From positions 1 through 64,000 of the forward strand of contig NQMI01000013.1 of assembly GCA_002270565.1 (NCBI GenBank): a DNA stretch of 64,000 bases. Direction: 5' to 3'. The position numbers were made by a program, and so were the translations under genes. The notes beneath the pieces are model-generated. The model was given only the letters and a program-made list of their open reading frames with translations, did not search any database and was not told where the DNA came from. How positions within the stretch are numbered: position 1 is the stretch's first letter; every line of letters starts with the position of its first letter. Positions 12,397-23,195 of this stretch are shown one piece after another. This stretch comes from Stenocarpella maydis (Eukaryota > Ascomycota > Sordariomycetes > Diaporthales > Diaporthaceae).

Positions 12397-13722
12397 CTAG
12401 CTGCGTGACAGGATCTTGTCCAGAACGGCCCCCAGTTTGCCCTCGCAGTCTTCCACCACCTTCGGACTCCTCCACGCAACGCACCGGTCACGGCGCACCA
12501 GAACACACCCAGAGTCCTCCACGCCTCTCCTGTCGTACCACTCACGATGCACGTCGTGCCACTCAAGGCCGAACCCGATCCTGTGCGTGTTGATGGGGAT
12601 TCCAGTCTTCTCAGAGATACTTCGGGCCGCGTCTGCCCAGCCATCTCCGGCATGGCCTGTCAGCAGGCAGAACGCCCCCTTGCCAGCCGGGTCGTGTGTC
12701 GAGATGGCCCCCCTCCTGGCCGGCCTGTCGAGCCAGGCATGTGGGAGCCGCGTCCCCGGATACTTCGACACCTGTACATCTGATATTCGGTCGAAGCCTT
12801 CCGCCACAACCCGGGGCCCCGGCTCGTCGTTGAGGTACACTGCCGATGACTCGTACCATTGATTCATGCACAACCCTAAGCTCTTGCCCTCGACCATCTT
12901 GTACTCCAGTGCACCGTGCAGTCGCCGCCGTGCTGCTTCCCCTTTCGCCGTCGCTTCCGTCAGGCCGGCGTGCACCCGCTCGCGATCCTCCTGTGTCTCG
13001 CCCATCATCCCCCGTGCCGCCCACGCGCCCGTGTGCATAGGCAGCGCTCGGTTGGCCTCCCAGACCAGCTGCGCGCCAACCGGCTGCCTCTCTGTGTTGT
13101 ATGTATCGAGGAGCCCGGGGCCCGGGGCCCGCGAGCCCCTTGGCCACAAATGCCACTTTCCACCCCGGGTTGTACCCGTCCTGCACACAAGTGTTACTTC
13201 CCAGCCCGTATGCCGGTGGGTGTCGGTGTACCGCGTCGCCCAGCAGGAACGCCTTATCTCCCTTATAATCCACGGGTCAAGTAGGTGGATTTTTACCTCA
13301 ATGTCTTTTGCCAGTGGGTTTTCGTCGACGCCGATGGTCGTGCCTACCCACGAGAGGAGCTCTGGATCATCTGGGCTGACCCCTTTGAAGGGGTTTTGGT
13401 CGGCAGTAATTCCAGGGAAGACGGTCACTGTCATCCACTCGTGGGATGGGCGGATTATTCGTACGACGGGCCCGTTGCCGAGCCGTGAGTTTACCGCTGG
13501 GTTGATGATCGAGTGCATCTGTGCCTGTTTTTCCTCCATCAGGTTGGACAGGCCCGCCTTGAAGAAGATGTTGCAGGCGATGCCCAGCGATGGTTGCGAT
13601 GCTAGTTTGGCATTCGTCGTCCTCGCCATCTGGCTGCGGGCCCCGTCAGCGCCGAAGAGAAACTTGGTCCGGATACGATGAGCGTCGTGGCGGATCAGGT
13701 CCTTCTCAATTTCCTGGAGGCA
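12397..13722 (-). pseudogene. Phenol 2-monooxygenase-like flavoprotein, truncated and frameshifted
   Basis: Remnant of a FAD-dependent aromatic-ring hydroxylase (phenol/2,4-dichlorophenol hydroxylase family). The read begins just before KFLFGADGARSQ, so the N-terminal FAD-binding GxGxxG half is missing and no start codon precedes it. The FAD-contacting GDAVHRHPP motif is in a second frame. Near 13262-13270 the sequence around it lacks several family residues and shifts frame. At 13114-13127 the 7-mer CCCGGGG is doubled, and removing one copy restores AGPGLLDTY. The two shifts cancel, so the main frame stays open but is garbled for about 50 residues between them. The thioredoxin-like C-terminal domain (ending LDKILSRS) is intact. 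The codon use is still fungal, so the decay is probably recent. No function is expected. Confidence 0.85.
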
Positions 13723-14600
13723 ACCAGGAAAACAAGACCAAGCATCTCAACAATTCGATAACTTATTCCTGTTCACCGGTATCGGGCTATTTTGTTTGTA
13801 AGAGGATATGGAGGTCAAATGAGCAAGTTCTGTTCATGAGTCTCTTATGAGATCCTGACTCACCACCACTGGTATGGTGATCCGAAGTTCGAATGGTAAC
13901 TTAGTAGAGGAGAATGTTAACAGGGGATATTCATAAATCAATTACATAGGTTAAACATATGAGCCATTTGAATTCACAACACGGATCTATTTGGGATATC
14001 AGACGAAAGGGTTATCAAATCGGAGCATATCTTGACGTATGAGAAGGTGTTCAAGCAGATCAAGTAGTTACCGCTCCGCAAAGTCCAGATGTCAAGGCCG
14101 ATATTTGAATTTTAATATCTGACACAAGACAGAGTGTTGTAATCGCACCCTAGGTTAATGTGATTGATATAGCTTTGCCTGCCTTGGGCATCTCTCCATC
14201 TGTTGTGTTACCTTGCTGAAGTGCCGGACAGTTTCCACGTTGCACCGATGCTGTGATGCTGATCCTGCGAATGGTTTCTAGGGGGAACCTAGAGATCCCC
14301 CGCAACGGCTACTACCTCACTGCCAATGCTCAGACAAGATTTAGGAATACCCCTACCTAGTGTGCTCTGCAGGGATGATTGCTCTAATACAGCAAGAAAT
14401 ATATCGCCTTATCAAGCTACCTGGGTAACAAGTGCTGACCGAATATGCGTCGTTAGCATGGATCTCGCCCAATTAAACAGCAAAAATAAGCAATGATCGA
14501 CAACCACAACGAGTGCAGGACAATGATACCACCTTCTACTTCGGACACTCAACCTATTGAGCCCTCAAAGCAACACGGACGGGAGTGCTTGGAGCCCGAC
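13723..14600. other. Intergenic, AT-richer, no gene seen
   Basis: Lies where the missing N-terminal half of the flavoprotein remnant would be expected, but no Rossmann motif or open frame of that protein can be found on the minus strand. No other gene recognised. Confidence 0.45.
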
Positions 14601-14605
14601 AGCGT

Positions 14606-14622
14606 TATATACTAGATATATA
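14606..14622 (+). promoter_or_regulatory. TATA elements of the sedolisin gene
   Basis: Two TATATA-type runs about 90-110 bp before the sedolisin start codon. Confidence 0.45.
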
Positions 14623-14712
14623 CCAGTCGCTCCTTACTGACGCCAACATCAGCCAAGCCGGCTCCGTCCAGGAGAGTACCTTACGCCAAGTTCAACAACC
14701 GGACTACTCATA

Positions 14713-16563
14713 ATGTCTCTGCCCAAGCTCTTTTTAGGCTTGGGGGCCACAATCCTCGGCGCCACGGCTCTGCCGTCTGATCCTCCGTCGACCAATTATG
14801 CCATCAAGGAGCGACATCACGTCCCCAAATCTTGGAAGAGTCTTGGCCCAGCAGACAAATCTGATGTTATCAATCTCCAGATCGGTCTGAAGCAGAGCAA
14901 CAAGGGTGCTATCGAGCGACACCTGCTTGAGATCTCGGACCCTGACCATGCTCGCTACGGCCAGCACCTGTCGGTCGACGAGGTGGCTGACATTGTCCGC
15001 CCAGCAAATCGGACCATCGACAGTGTACACCGGTGGCTTGACGGGCATGACGTCGGCAATATCGTTTACTCGGCTTCTCAGGACTGGGTCTCCATCACTG
15101 TGCCCATTTCGAAAGCCGAGGAGTTACTCCAGACAAACTACTCCCGGTATGAACATGACGGGGGTTACGTTGCCAACCGCGCGATAGAATGGTCGCTTCC
15201 ACTGCACCTTCATGAGCACATTGATGTCGTCCAGCCCACAACTTCGTTCCTGACGCCCAGACCTGGGCACGAAGCCATCAAGGTTGACTTGTCAGAGCAG
15301 GAACTAACCTGGTGGGAGCATACGGGCCAGTTCAAGTACAAACGGCAGCCTGCATCCCAGTCAGCAAGCGGGACCGCCAACATCTCAGCAGTCTGCAACG
15401 CGAGTTTTGTCACTCTCGACTGCCTACGCACAGTCTATGGCACCATCAACTACACTGCACAGGCTGCTGGCAACAATTCGGTTGCCATAAACAACTATCT
15501 CAACGACACAAGCCGGCGCGACGATGCCAAGACCTTCCTGCAGACATTCCGCCCAGACGCCGTCGCTGCTGCCGACGAGTTTGAGTTTATCATCATCGAC
15601 GACGCGCCAAACTATCAAGGCCCCAACACCTCCGTGTTTGTTGACGCGGGTAGCAACTTTGAAGGTAACCTTGATTCCCAGCTCGTCCTCGGTGTCAGCT
15701 CACCGACGCCTCTGTCTGCGTACAATACTGGAGGAAGCCCACCGTTCATCCCCTCCCTGAGCACCCCAACAAACAACAACGAACCGTACCTGGCGTTCTT
15801 AAACTACATCCTCGCACAGGAAGACGTCCCGAATGTCATCAGCTCATCTTATATTGACGACGAGCAGAGTGTGCCGCAGTCCTACGCCGAGAGGGTCTGT
15901 TCCGGCTTTGCTCAGCTTGGTGCTCGCGGAGTGACATACCTGGTGGCGTCGGGAGATGCAGGCGTCGGGCCACCAGGTGATTGCTACAGCAATGACGGCA
16001 AGAACACGTACAAATTCTTGCCTCTCTTCCCTGCGTCGTGCCCATGGGTCACGTCCATCGGAGCCACCGCCAACTTCGCGCCCGAGACGGCCGTCACCCG
16101 CTTCGCCTCGGGGGCCGGGTTCAGCAATTACTTCGCACAGCCCGGGTACCAGGCGCCGGCAGTCAACGGCTACGTCGCCAGCCTGAACGGCACGCACGAC
16201 GGCCTGTACAACAAGAGCGGCCGTGCCTATCCCGACATCTCGGCGCAGGGTAACCTCGACGTCATCGTCTACGCCGGCAGCCTCATCCGGATCGGGGGCA
16301 CCAGCGCTGCGTCACCCACCGTCGCCGGCATCTTGGCTCTCGTCAACGACGCCCTCATAGCCGCTGGCAGGCCAACGTTGGGTTTCATCAATCCTTGGTT
16401 GTACAAGGAGGCTCACAAGACTTTTACTGACGTCACCACCGGTTCGAGCTACGGCTGCAATACTACTGGTTTCCCGGCTCAGGCTGGCTGGGACGCTGTT
16501 ACTGGCTTTGGCACACCCGTGGGTACCTTGGTTATGACCAATACAATCACGATACTAACTTGA
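14713..16563 (+). CDS. Sedolisin (S53) serine-carboxyl peptidase
   Basis: Secreted acid peptidase of the tripeptidyl-peptidase/sedolisin family. Intronless, 616 residues, as expected for prepro-enzyme plus catalytic domain. Residues 1-19 form a signal peptide; the activation prodomain runs to about residue 210 (family stretch KSDVINLQIGLKQ). The catalytic Glu and Asp are in NFEGNLDSQL (Glu317, Asp321), the oxyanion-hole Asp in SGDAGVG (Asp415) and the nucleophile in GGTSAASP (Ser531). The C-terminal FTDVTTGSS and GWDAVTGFGTP form the calcium site. Several NxS/T sites suit secretion. All key residues are present, so the gene should be functional. The sequence does not show whether it acts as a tripeptidyl-peptidase or an endopeptidase. 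Confidence 0.93.
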   Translation: MSLPKLFLGLGATILGATALPSDPPSTNYAIKERHHVPKSWKSLGPADKSDVINLQIGLKQSNKGAIERHLLEISDPDHARYGQHLSVDEVADIVRPANRTIDSVHRWLDGHDVGNIVYSASQDWVSITVPISKAEELLQTNYSRYEHDGGYVANRAIEWSLPLHLHEHIDVVQPTTSFLTPRPGHEAIKVDLSEQELTWWEHTGQFKYKRQPASQSASGTANISAVCNASFVTLDCLRTVYGTINYTAQAAGNNSVAINNYLNDTSRRDDAKTFLQTFRPDAVAAADEFEFIIIDDAPNYQGPNTSVFVDAGSNFEGNLDSQLVLGVSSPTPLSAYNTGGSPPFIPSLSTPTNNNEPYLAFLNYILAQEDVPNVISSSYIDDEQSVPQSYAERVCSGFAQLGARGVTYLVASGDAGVGPPGDCYSNDGKNTYKFLPLFPASCPWVTSIGATANFAPETAVTRFASGAGFSNYFAQPGYQAPAVNGYVASLNGTHDGLYNKSGRAYPDISAQGNLDVIVYAGSLIRIGGTSAASPTVAGILALVNDALIAAGRPTLGFINPWLYKEAHKTFTDVTTGSSYGCNTTGFPAQAGWDAVTGFGTPVGTLVMTNTITILT

Positions 16564-16861
16564 TAATAGAATTTTGAGGAGCTGGTAAACGCTGCCCTTC
16601 ACAAGAACTAGACGACATTAAACAAAAAGCCAGAGAGCAAAAACATGTCAATCCGTGGCCAGCTGGGGTCTCGTCGAATGTATATATGAACTCTATTCCT
16701 GATGTGGCAGGGAAGTGAATGAGCCCCGTCTTGGCTCAAAAGTGGACAAACTGCTTTTCTTGACACACCGAGACATAGAGATAACATGAGGAAAGTCGGT
16801 CGGTCATGATGAAAAGTGACTGGCCTCGGGGTCTCCACCAATACAGGAAATTAATCCAGTC

Positions 16862-18563
16862 CTATACAACTCCCTGTTTGGGTGTATCTGAAGCTCGAAG
16901 CTTTTCTCTGCACACACCTACGACATCGTACTGTTGTAAGAATTCTACAAGCTCTCGAGTTGTTTCTTATTCGAGTTAGAAAAGTCTCCCTAGCAGTAGT
17001 AAGTTCGCGGAGCAAAGCGCGCCACGCAGTGAAGACTCACCAGGAAGATCGAGTCCTGGCAGTAAGGCTCTGATATCGGCATTTCTCTTTGTGGGTGGCT
17101 CAAACATTGGAGTTTCTGACCAGATTTGAACGGCTGAATTGTGGGGAACCCTGACCTCGTCGAAGAGGCGAAGCCGGTGAGAGATGGTCTCGGGCGATCG
17201 ATCTGGCAGGCCGTCAAGGAGAGTGGCGAGAGCCGCTGCATCGAGAATGGCAGAGTTGGCACCTTGGCCCATATGCTATACGATACACGCGTTCAGCCGA
17301 TGCCCTGCACCTTGAGGAGAGTCGTGGTAGGTCAGCCGGCCGGGCCGCCGTTGACTGGCAAGGCTAGATAAAAGCAGATGTAAACCCTGGAACATAACGA
17401 ACCGGCAACATGGCATGCGCTGCATCGCCAATGGCGACAAGACGACCGCGGCTATATCGGGCTGCGGGCGGTCGTGTATAAATCCGCCACAGCGGCAGAA
17501 CATCCATCAAATGGTCACAGACCGCGCCAAGGTCGGGATGGAACTCGCTGAGGGCAGCTGCGACATGCCCCTTGGTCGTCTCGCCGCGCATCGTGTGGAT
17601 CACCATTCCCGGTATGTCCTCGAGGGCGTAGAGGACGAGGTTGAGGTACTCAAAATCATGGCACCAGTACCCCAGCAGGTACCGCTTGCGGTCGGGCGCG
17701 ACGCTGAATGTGCTGCGGCCGGGGGCAGCGGCCATGATGTTGTTCTGCTGCAGTTTGGCGGCTGGGACCACGGCGCGGGCGACCGTGGTGCTGCTCCGCT
17801 GAGCTGGGGACGGCTCGCCAAGGATAGCGGTCATTGCTGACGAGTGTACGCCGTCGGCGGCGATGATAAGGTCTGCCTCGGCTCTCGAGCCGTCGGCCAG
17901 GTTGACGATGCCTTGCTCCGGCTCGATGCTGACTACCTCTGCATATTCGACAAGGCGGCATGGCAGGTGCGGGCTATCCCCACGACCGCCATTGTTCGAC
18001 GGCAGCGACTCTGCCACATGCCTCAACTCCTGTCGCAGGTCAGGTCGATAGACTGTGCCTCCTGTTGACTTCTCTACCTGAAGGACCTGCAGCAGCTCCA
18101 ATGTCTTCCCGTCAAGGACCTGTGACCCTTCCACTGGTAGCCAGGTTAACATCAGTGATCTGCGCCAGCCTGCCATCACAGCTGTATAGATAAGTCTATA
18201 GGGTTGCTCTGAGATGAAGGGTCATATATTAGAAATCCGGGTTAGTCACTCACGTCTACAAACCTTCGCTCTAGCCTTGTCAAAGCCGAGGCTTTGCAAG
18301 TAGTCCAGCGAGCTTGAGCCGAGCCCAACGGCAGCTCCGACCTCACCAGACAGCCCGTACTTCTCGAAGACCTATGTGAAATTTCGTAAGTTCTTATGAG
18401 TGCAGTTAATTAATGAATGTTTTGGTAGGAAGTGAGAGGTATTGGCGAGTGTCTTAACTGTTACTTTGTGCCCGGCCTTGCTCATTGCAATGGCCGATGT
18501 CAGGCCGCCGATGCCACCCCCGATGACGACAACTGATAAGCTTGTGGAAGGCATAGCAGACAT
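16862..18563 (-). CDS. FAD-dependent monooxygenase, salicylate-hydroxylase-like
   Basis: Class A flavoprotein hydroxylase that uses NAD(P)H and O2 on an aromatic substrate. Five exons, 18459-18563, 18254-18371, 17403-18181, 17041-17275 and 16862-16944, join to 1320 bp, 439 residues, the normal family size. Exon 1 carries the FAD-binding VVIGGGIGGLTSAIAMSKAG; the middle has the ADGVHS (DG) motif; exons 3-4 bring together GDAAHAMLP and HMGQGANSAI, the second FAD motif. Introns 2 and 4 have GTGAGT donors; introns 1 and 3 have weaker GTTAAG and GTTCGT donors, but frame and family alignment demand them. It lies about 1.2 kb from, and divergent to, the PsiD-like decarboxylase, so shared control is possible. 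The substrate is unknown; a tryptophan- or salicylate-type aromatic is plausible. Confidence 0.88.
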
Positions 18564-19690
18564 TCAGAAGGCTCATTCGCCGACTTCAAAAGGTTGGTGT
18601 GTCGTCGCACTGTCAGTGCTCCCGTGCTCCTATCCAGGATATCGGTACGGATGGTAGGGTGTCCAGGACGACACCTGTACCTAGGTAGGAAAAAAGATTC
18701 TAGGACGGCTAGAATTTACAAAGTGCAAAGTGGCCTCAGGCATTTCCCCCGCATTTAGACTTGCATACCTGCCTAATTTACATTGTGTGTGTAAGCAGGC
18801 ATAAGCGAGATCCTTAGGTCACTTCGGGATACGCCAACCAACACACTTCTCGACATGAGTACTTGGTTCAAAGCACCTTTGGCGACAAGCGTGTGCTGAA
18901 ACCACAACAAATCAAATACGGACTCACATTACGACCTGTCTCATGTCTTTGTTATCGAAATGGTTGCTGGAAGCACAGTATCATTAGAGTGCAATCAACG
19001 CAAACTTGTTTACAAGTTACTCCAGCCCGGAAATAATTTAAAGTGTCTGCAGGTGGAACTGAAAGTAGGAAGGCTAGGCCCTGAGGCCCTCATCTCTGCG
19101 AATTGCGCCCGCGTCCGCGGAGATCACTGACGTGTGTGTCTTCGTCCTCACCTCACGTCTGATCATGGACAAGCCTTGTAAAAGCCAAATCATGGAAAGG
19201 TACCTATTCAAGTGATCAGCAGACTAGCACTGCACAACACATGTATGGTCCTTTCCAGATCCTCCGTAAGGTATACATGTATGACGATTTGCTGTCTCAG
19301 TGGCTTATGCGCGGATCCAGGTCAAGTGATCCACGGGTGCCACAGGCTGTGCGGTTCACGGCCAGTTTCGATATACCTAGTATCACATATTTCCTTTTTT
19401 GCTGGGGCTTGCAGACGCTACGGGAAAATAGGCAGATAGGCTGAGCCGAGTAGGGTGGGGGAGTACGACATTGTATTCAAGACACCTTGCTGAGGGGACT
19501 GCTTTCGCTGCACATAGACATCTCGTATTGGTCTGGGTATTCCGATCACACTTCTCCACGCTGACCGAGTGTCGTACAGCATGATTTCACGAAAACAAGA
19601 GCACTGTGGGTTGGTCGCACTACCCACCAGTGTACAAGTACGCATTCATTGAACATGGAGCGAGCGTTCCAGATCTCTAGGATCGCGACG
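18564..19690. other. Divergent promoter region, monooxygenase / decarboxylase
   Basis: About 1.2 kb between two genes read outward. Contains the palindrome TACCTAGGTA near 18679-18688. No gene seen. As a shared intergenic region it is where co-regulation of the two enzymes would be encoded. Confidence 0.45.
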
Positions 19691-19692
19691 CA

Positions 19693-19698
19693 TATAAA
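19693..19698 (+). promoter_or_regulatory. TATA box of the PsiD-like gene
   Basis: TATAAA about 100 bp before the decarboxylase start codon. Confidence 0.5.
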
Positions 19699-19795
19699 TG
19701 GACCATCAAACTCCTTCCCCACTTCAAAGCCTACCATTCAGCACTGATTCTCACTTCAACAAGAACTGGGGGGCGTGGCAATTTTCTTGCACAGT

Positions 19796-21199
19796 ATGGA
19801 ATCTTCAATCATGCAGACTATGCACAAAGCCCAACAAACACTCCACAGCCAAACCCCGGGCAATTGGTTACCAAGAGACCGCGGAACCATCGCGCAATGG
19901 GTCGCCCACAAAGCTGAGGAAGCTCGCAAGGCTCCTGACGGCAGGTTGTTCAAGGGCGGGGCACCGCGTGACCCGAGTCTCGCAAAGTTCGAGCAGATTG
20001 TCGTCGACAGCCCTTATCTCCTCAAGCTTGCGAACGATATGTTCACCGAGGCCTCTAATAAGTATCCAAGAGACCCGGTTGGGAACTGCGCCATCAAGTC
20101 TTTCAGTCAGTTCATTGCTGTCCTAGGGCTTGTCCTCCAGTCTGGCCCCGAGTTCTTCGACAAGGCGGAGCCAGAGACGGCCATGGGCCTAATCGGGTTC
20201 CCCATCAACGCCATTCTCGACTGGCCCATGGGCACTGTTTCAGGGTATGAGTTCTTCCTCCAGCCAGAGGTCAACGATGCGCTCAAGGAGGTGCTCTGTT
20301 CCTGGGGCAAATTCCTCGGCACGCCGGACTCGGGGGCGTGCCTCGACGGCTGGCTGTCGGAGAAGGCGCAGGAGCTCATAGCAGTCAAGGGAAACAACGG
20401 CACGACAGGATACACATTCCAACAGCTCTTCGTGTGCCCGGATCCCACAGCCGCGCACCTCGGCTTCGACACCTGGGACGCCTTCTTTGTGCGCGAGTTC
20501 CGCGAGGGGGTCCGCCCCGTCACTGCCCCCGACGACGAAGCCGTGCTGAATCCGCTGTTCCCCGACCCGACGCTTGTCATCACCAACGCCTGCGAGTCGG
20601 CGCCCCTGCAGGTGCGAACGGGAGTAAAGCTGCTCGACACGTTCTATCTCAAGGGCCAGCCGTACTCCCTGGCCAACATGCTCAATTGCAATGAGCGCAC
20701 GGCCGAGTTCGCTGGCGGGACCGTCTATCAGGCCTTCCTGAGCGCGCTCAGCTATCACCGCTGGCACTCTCCTGTAAGCGGCACGGTCGTCGCTATCGAG
20801 TCTGTCCCAGGGACGTACTACAGCGAGAACTGGTTCGAGGGCCTCGCTGGTGCTCAGGACCCGGAGAACGCTGACCCTGCAGCTCCGAATTACTCGCAGC
20901 CGTATATCAGCGCCGTGGCGACGAGGGCCATCATCTACATCAAGGCTCGGAATCCGAAAATCGGTCTGATGGCTATCGTTTTCATCGGCATGGCTGAGGT
21001 GTCCAGCTGCGAATTCACTGTGAAGGCTGGGCAGGATATCACTAAGGGGCAGCAGCTGGGCATGTTTCACTTTGGAGGCAGTTCGCATTGCTTGTTATTC
21101 CGGCCGGGAGTCGACATCAAGTTCCTAAACCCCCCACCTTGGGATATCAACAGCGAGGAAAACTTTGCTGTGAGGAGCGCACTGGCTGTGGTTGTCTAG
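19796..21199 (+). CDS. PsiD-like aromatic L-amino acid decarboxylase (PSD fold)
   Basis: Member of the phosphatidylserine-decarboxylase fold family in the soluble branch that includes Psilocybe PsiD (L-tryptophan decarboxylase, pyruvoyl type). Intronless, 467 residues. The start is the first ATG at 19796; the frame is open further up but only with a GTG. The N-terminal extension contains NWLPRDRG; the core has GFDTWDAFFVREFREGVRP, ITNACES, a histidine motif YHRWHSPVSGTV (His321, His324) and FIGMAEVSSCE. The self-cleavage motif is FHFGGSSH, with Gly428-Ser429 the predicted cut that would create the pyruvoyl group. PsiD has the same FHFGGSS, whereas lipid enzymes have LGST. There is no membrane segment, which supports a soluble amino acid decarboxylase. 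The substrate (Trp, Tyr, Phe or other) cannot be read from sequence. Confidence 0.9.
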   Translation: MESSIMQTMHKAQQTLHSQTPGNWLPRDRGTIAQWVAHKAEEARKAPDGRLFKGGAPRDPSLAKFEQIVVDSPYLLKLANDMFTEASNKYPRDPVGNCAIKSFSQFIAVLGLVLQSGPEFFDKAEPETAMGLIGFPINAILDWPMGTVSGYEFFLQPEVNDALKEVLCSWGKFLGTPDSGACLDGWLSEKAQELIAVKGNNGTTGYTFQQLFVCPDPTAAHLGFDTWDAFFVREFREGVRPVTAPDDEAVLNPLFPDPTLVITNACESAPLQVRTGVKLLDTFYLKGQPYSLANMLNCNERTAEFAGGTVYQAFLSALSYHRWHSPVSGTVVAIESVPGTYYSENWFEGLAGAQDPENADPAAPNYSQPYISAVATRAIIYIKARNPKIGLMAIVFIGMAEVSSCEFTVKAGQDITKGQQLGMFHFGGSSHCLLFRPGVDIKFLNPPPWDINSEENFAVRSALAVVV

Positions 21200-21964
21200 C
21201 GGCTTGACAAACCGGTATTGGTTTGCCAAGAAGTGAGTTTTTGTTGAGACTGAAGACCGTAACGACTGAAGCCACTGAATAGTTCAGAGGGTGGGCGCAG
21301 AAGCAATAAGACTGACCAATCTCAACTGTATGCACACCATGTCGGAAGAGCGTTCAACCCACAAGTGAACCACCCATTCCCCATCAATGTGCTCTTGCCT
21401 TCCAAATTTGAAGCAAGTGCAAGTAGGCGACGAGGCTACATAAGGAATGCAGGGCCACTGTGTCCTATGCCCTAGTGAACGAACCAGTGTCGCTCCCCAG
21501 GGCTGTGGAAACTAAAGCCAGCCCAGTTTTCGCTGAATTTTAACCTCTATTGTTTATTTCCTGTATTCCAAGAGATGTTTATGTAGACTACAACTTGTAC
21601 ATCCTACTTGGGCATTTGGCCTCTGACGAAAGCTGGTGTATTACGCTGTATGAGATATGTTGATTTCCCCTCTGATTCCCTCAGTCTTGTGCTTGGTGTC
21701 CCTCACATTATACTGGCAGTTCAGCAGGTTTCATGGTGGCGCTGTAAGTGGTGTGTTCCATGATGTGGCTCTTGTGCGATAGGTTTGTGCTGTTATCAGG
21801 AGACAATCCAACGGACGGCGCAGAGAGACTATGGATTGCTTAGAAGGTTGAGACATGGCCATGATAATCTGCTCGGCCCTTTGAGTATGTGAGGTCTGTT
21901 CGGGCGCCTCAGCCTGCATCTCGGGACTGTCAAATGAGATAGTACACTGGGTATGCCCCTGGTT
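21200..21964. other. Intergenic, possible decayed 5' part of the P450
   Basis: No open frame. The cytochrome P450 remnant to the right lacks its membrane anchor and first third, which would have lain here; faint P450-like coding can be traced only to about 21960. Confidence 0.4.
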
Positions 21965-23195
21965 ACAGGCATTGTCTGGTCCGAGAGCATCAACGTAGCA
22001 CCCGATGTTTTGCAACACTGGACATCTAAGAAGTCAGTGAAGACGGTCGTTGACGATACCCGTACGCTAGCTCTCTACGTTATGTCACGAGCTGGCTTGG
22101 GGCGATCTTTCAAGTTCGAAGGACGGGACTAAGATGAAGTGGATAATTCAGACAACCCGACGATGAACTACAAAGACTCTCTCAGAATGATCTTGGATAA
22201 CTGCGTTCTGATCTTAGTTTTTGGGCCGAAGTTTCTGGGACAAGACCTGGCTTCCGAAAAAGCTTCGGACTCTGCACGAAGCATGTGCTTCTTCCCAACA
22301 GCACATGACGGAGGCTTACGAAGAAAAGAGGCGCGCATTGCGCTCCGGACAGTCTCAACCTGCAGGCCAGAACTTCTTAACGTTGCTTGTTCGCTCATCC
22401 AAAAATAGCGACCAACCAAACGTCACCAGTGGACACCTTACGGAAAGCGAGATTTATGGCAACATATTCACCTTCAACTTCGCTGGGCATGACACCACGG
22501 CACACACCTTTACGTTCGCTCTGTACTTCCTGGCAGCCTTTCCGAAAGTACAGGATTAGATCAATGAAGAGATTAGTGATGTGGCTGGTACGCGACGTAC
22601 GTAAGAAATGGAATATGAGCTCGATTTCCCAAGGTTGAAGCGTTGTCTGGCTGTCATGCTGGAAACCTTGCGCCTCTATACACCCGCCCCGACTTCAAAA
22701 TTCACCGGTACAGGCAGACAGACCCTGAAAGTCGGTGGGAGAGAGAGAAAGACTGTTGTTCTACCGATGACGACGGTAATTCCCAGCTACGCCGCACTCC
22801 AGACGGATCCACGATGGTGGGGTGCCGACTCACTTCAGTGGCGCCCCTCTCGTTGGATTCAGGTGCAAGGCAGTATCGCGGACAAAGCCAGTTTCGTACG
22901 AGAAGTTCATTACACCTCGTCGAGGCACGTACGTTGCATGGTCCGGTGGCGCCAGGGACTGCCCGGGAAGTTCTCGAAGGTCGAGTTTGTAGCAATGTTG
23001 GCCACGCTGTTTCGGGATCACCGGGCCGAAGCAGTCCTGATGGCTGGTGAGGCACCCGAAGCTTCAAGACAGAGAGTTTTGCATCTCATCGAGACGGACT
23101 CTGCGCCAGTCTTCCTTCTGCAGATGCTGCACCCGGAGCGGGCACCGTTGAGATGGAGTCGCAGGGGAACATGGTTCATATCTGTCTCAGCATAA
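21965..23195 (+). pseudogene. Cytochrome P450, broken by several stops and frameshifts
   Basis: Recognisable P450 order in plus-strand frames: a DTRTLALYVMSRAG block (about 22050), a WLPKKLRTLHEA block, the I-helix FAGHDTTAHT (about 22480), ETLRLY (ExxR, about 22660), a WRPSRW block and the heme-ligand region WSGGARDCPG (about 22940), then KFSKVEF and ALFRDHR. Lesions seen: TAA at 22130-22132, a frameshift near 22240, TAG at 22557-22559, TAA at 22602-22604, and frameshifts near 22905 and 22967. The N-terminal third is absent. Some breaks might hide introns, but the stops inside conserved helices cannot. It lies directly downstream of the PsiD-like gene on the same strand. In psilocybin synthesis a P450 (PsiH) follows PsiD; a similar role here is inference. 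Confidence 0.85.

Noticed and set aside
13723..14600. Missing 5' exon of the flavoprotein remnant
   Set aside because: No Rossmann GxGxxG coding found on the minus strand here.
19775..19795. Upstream start of the PsiD-like protein
   Set aside because: The codon is GTG; the first ATG is at 19796.
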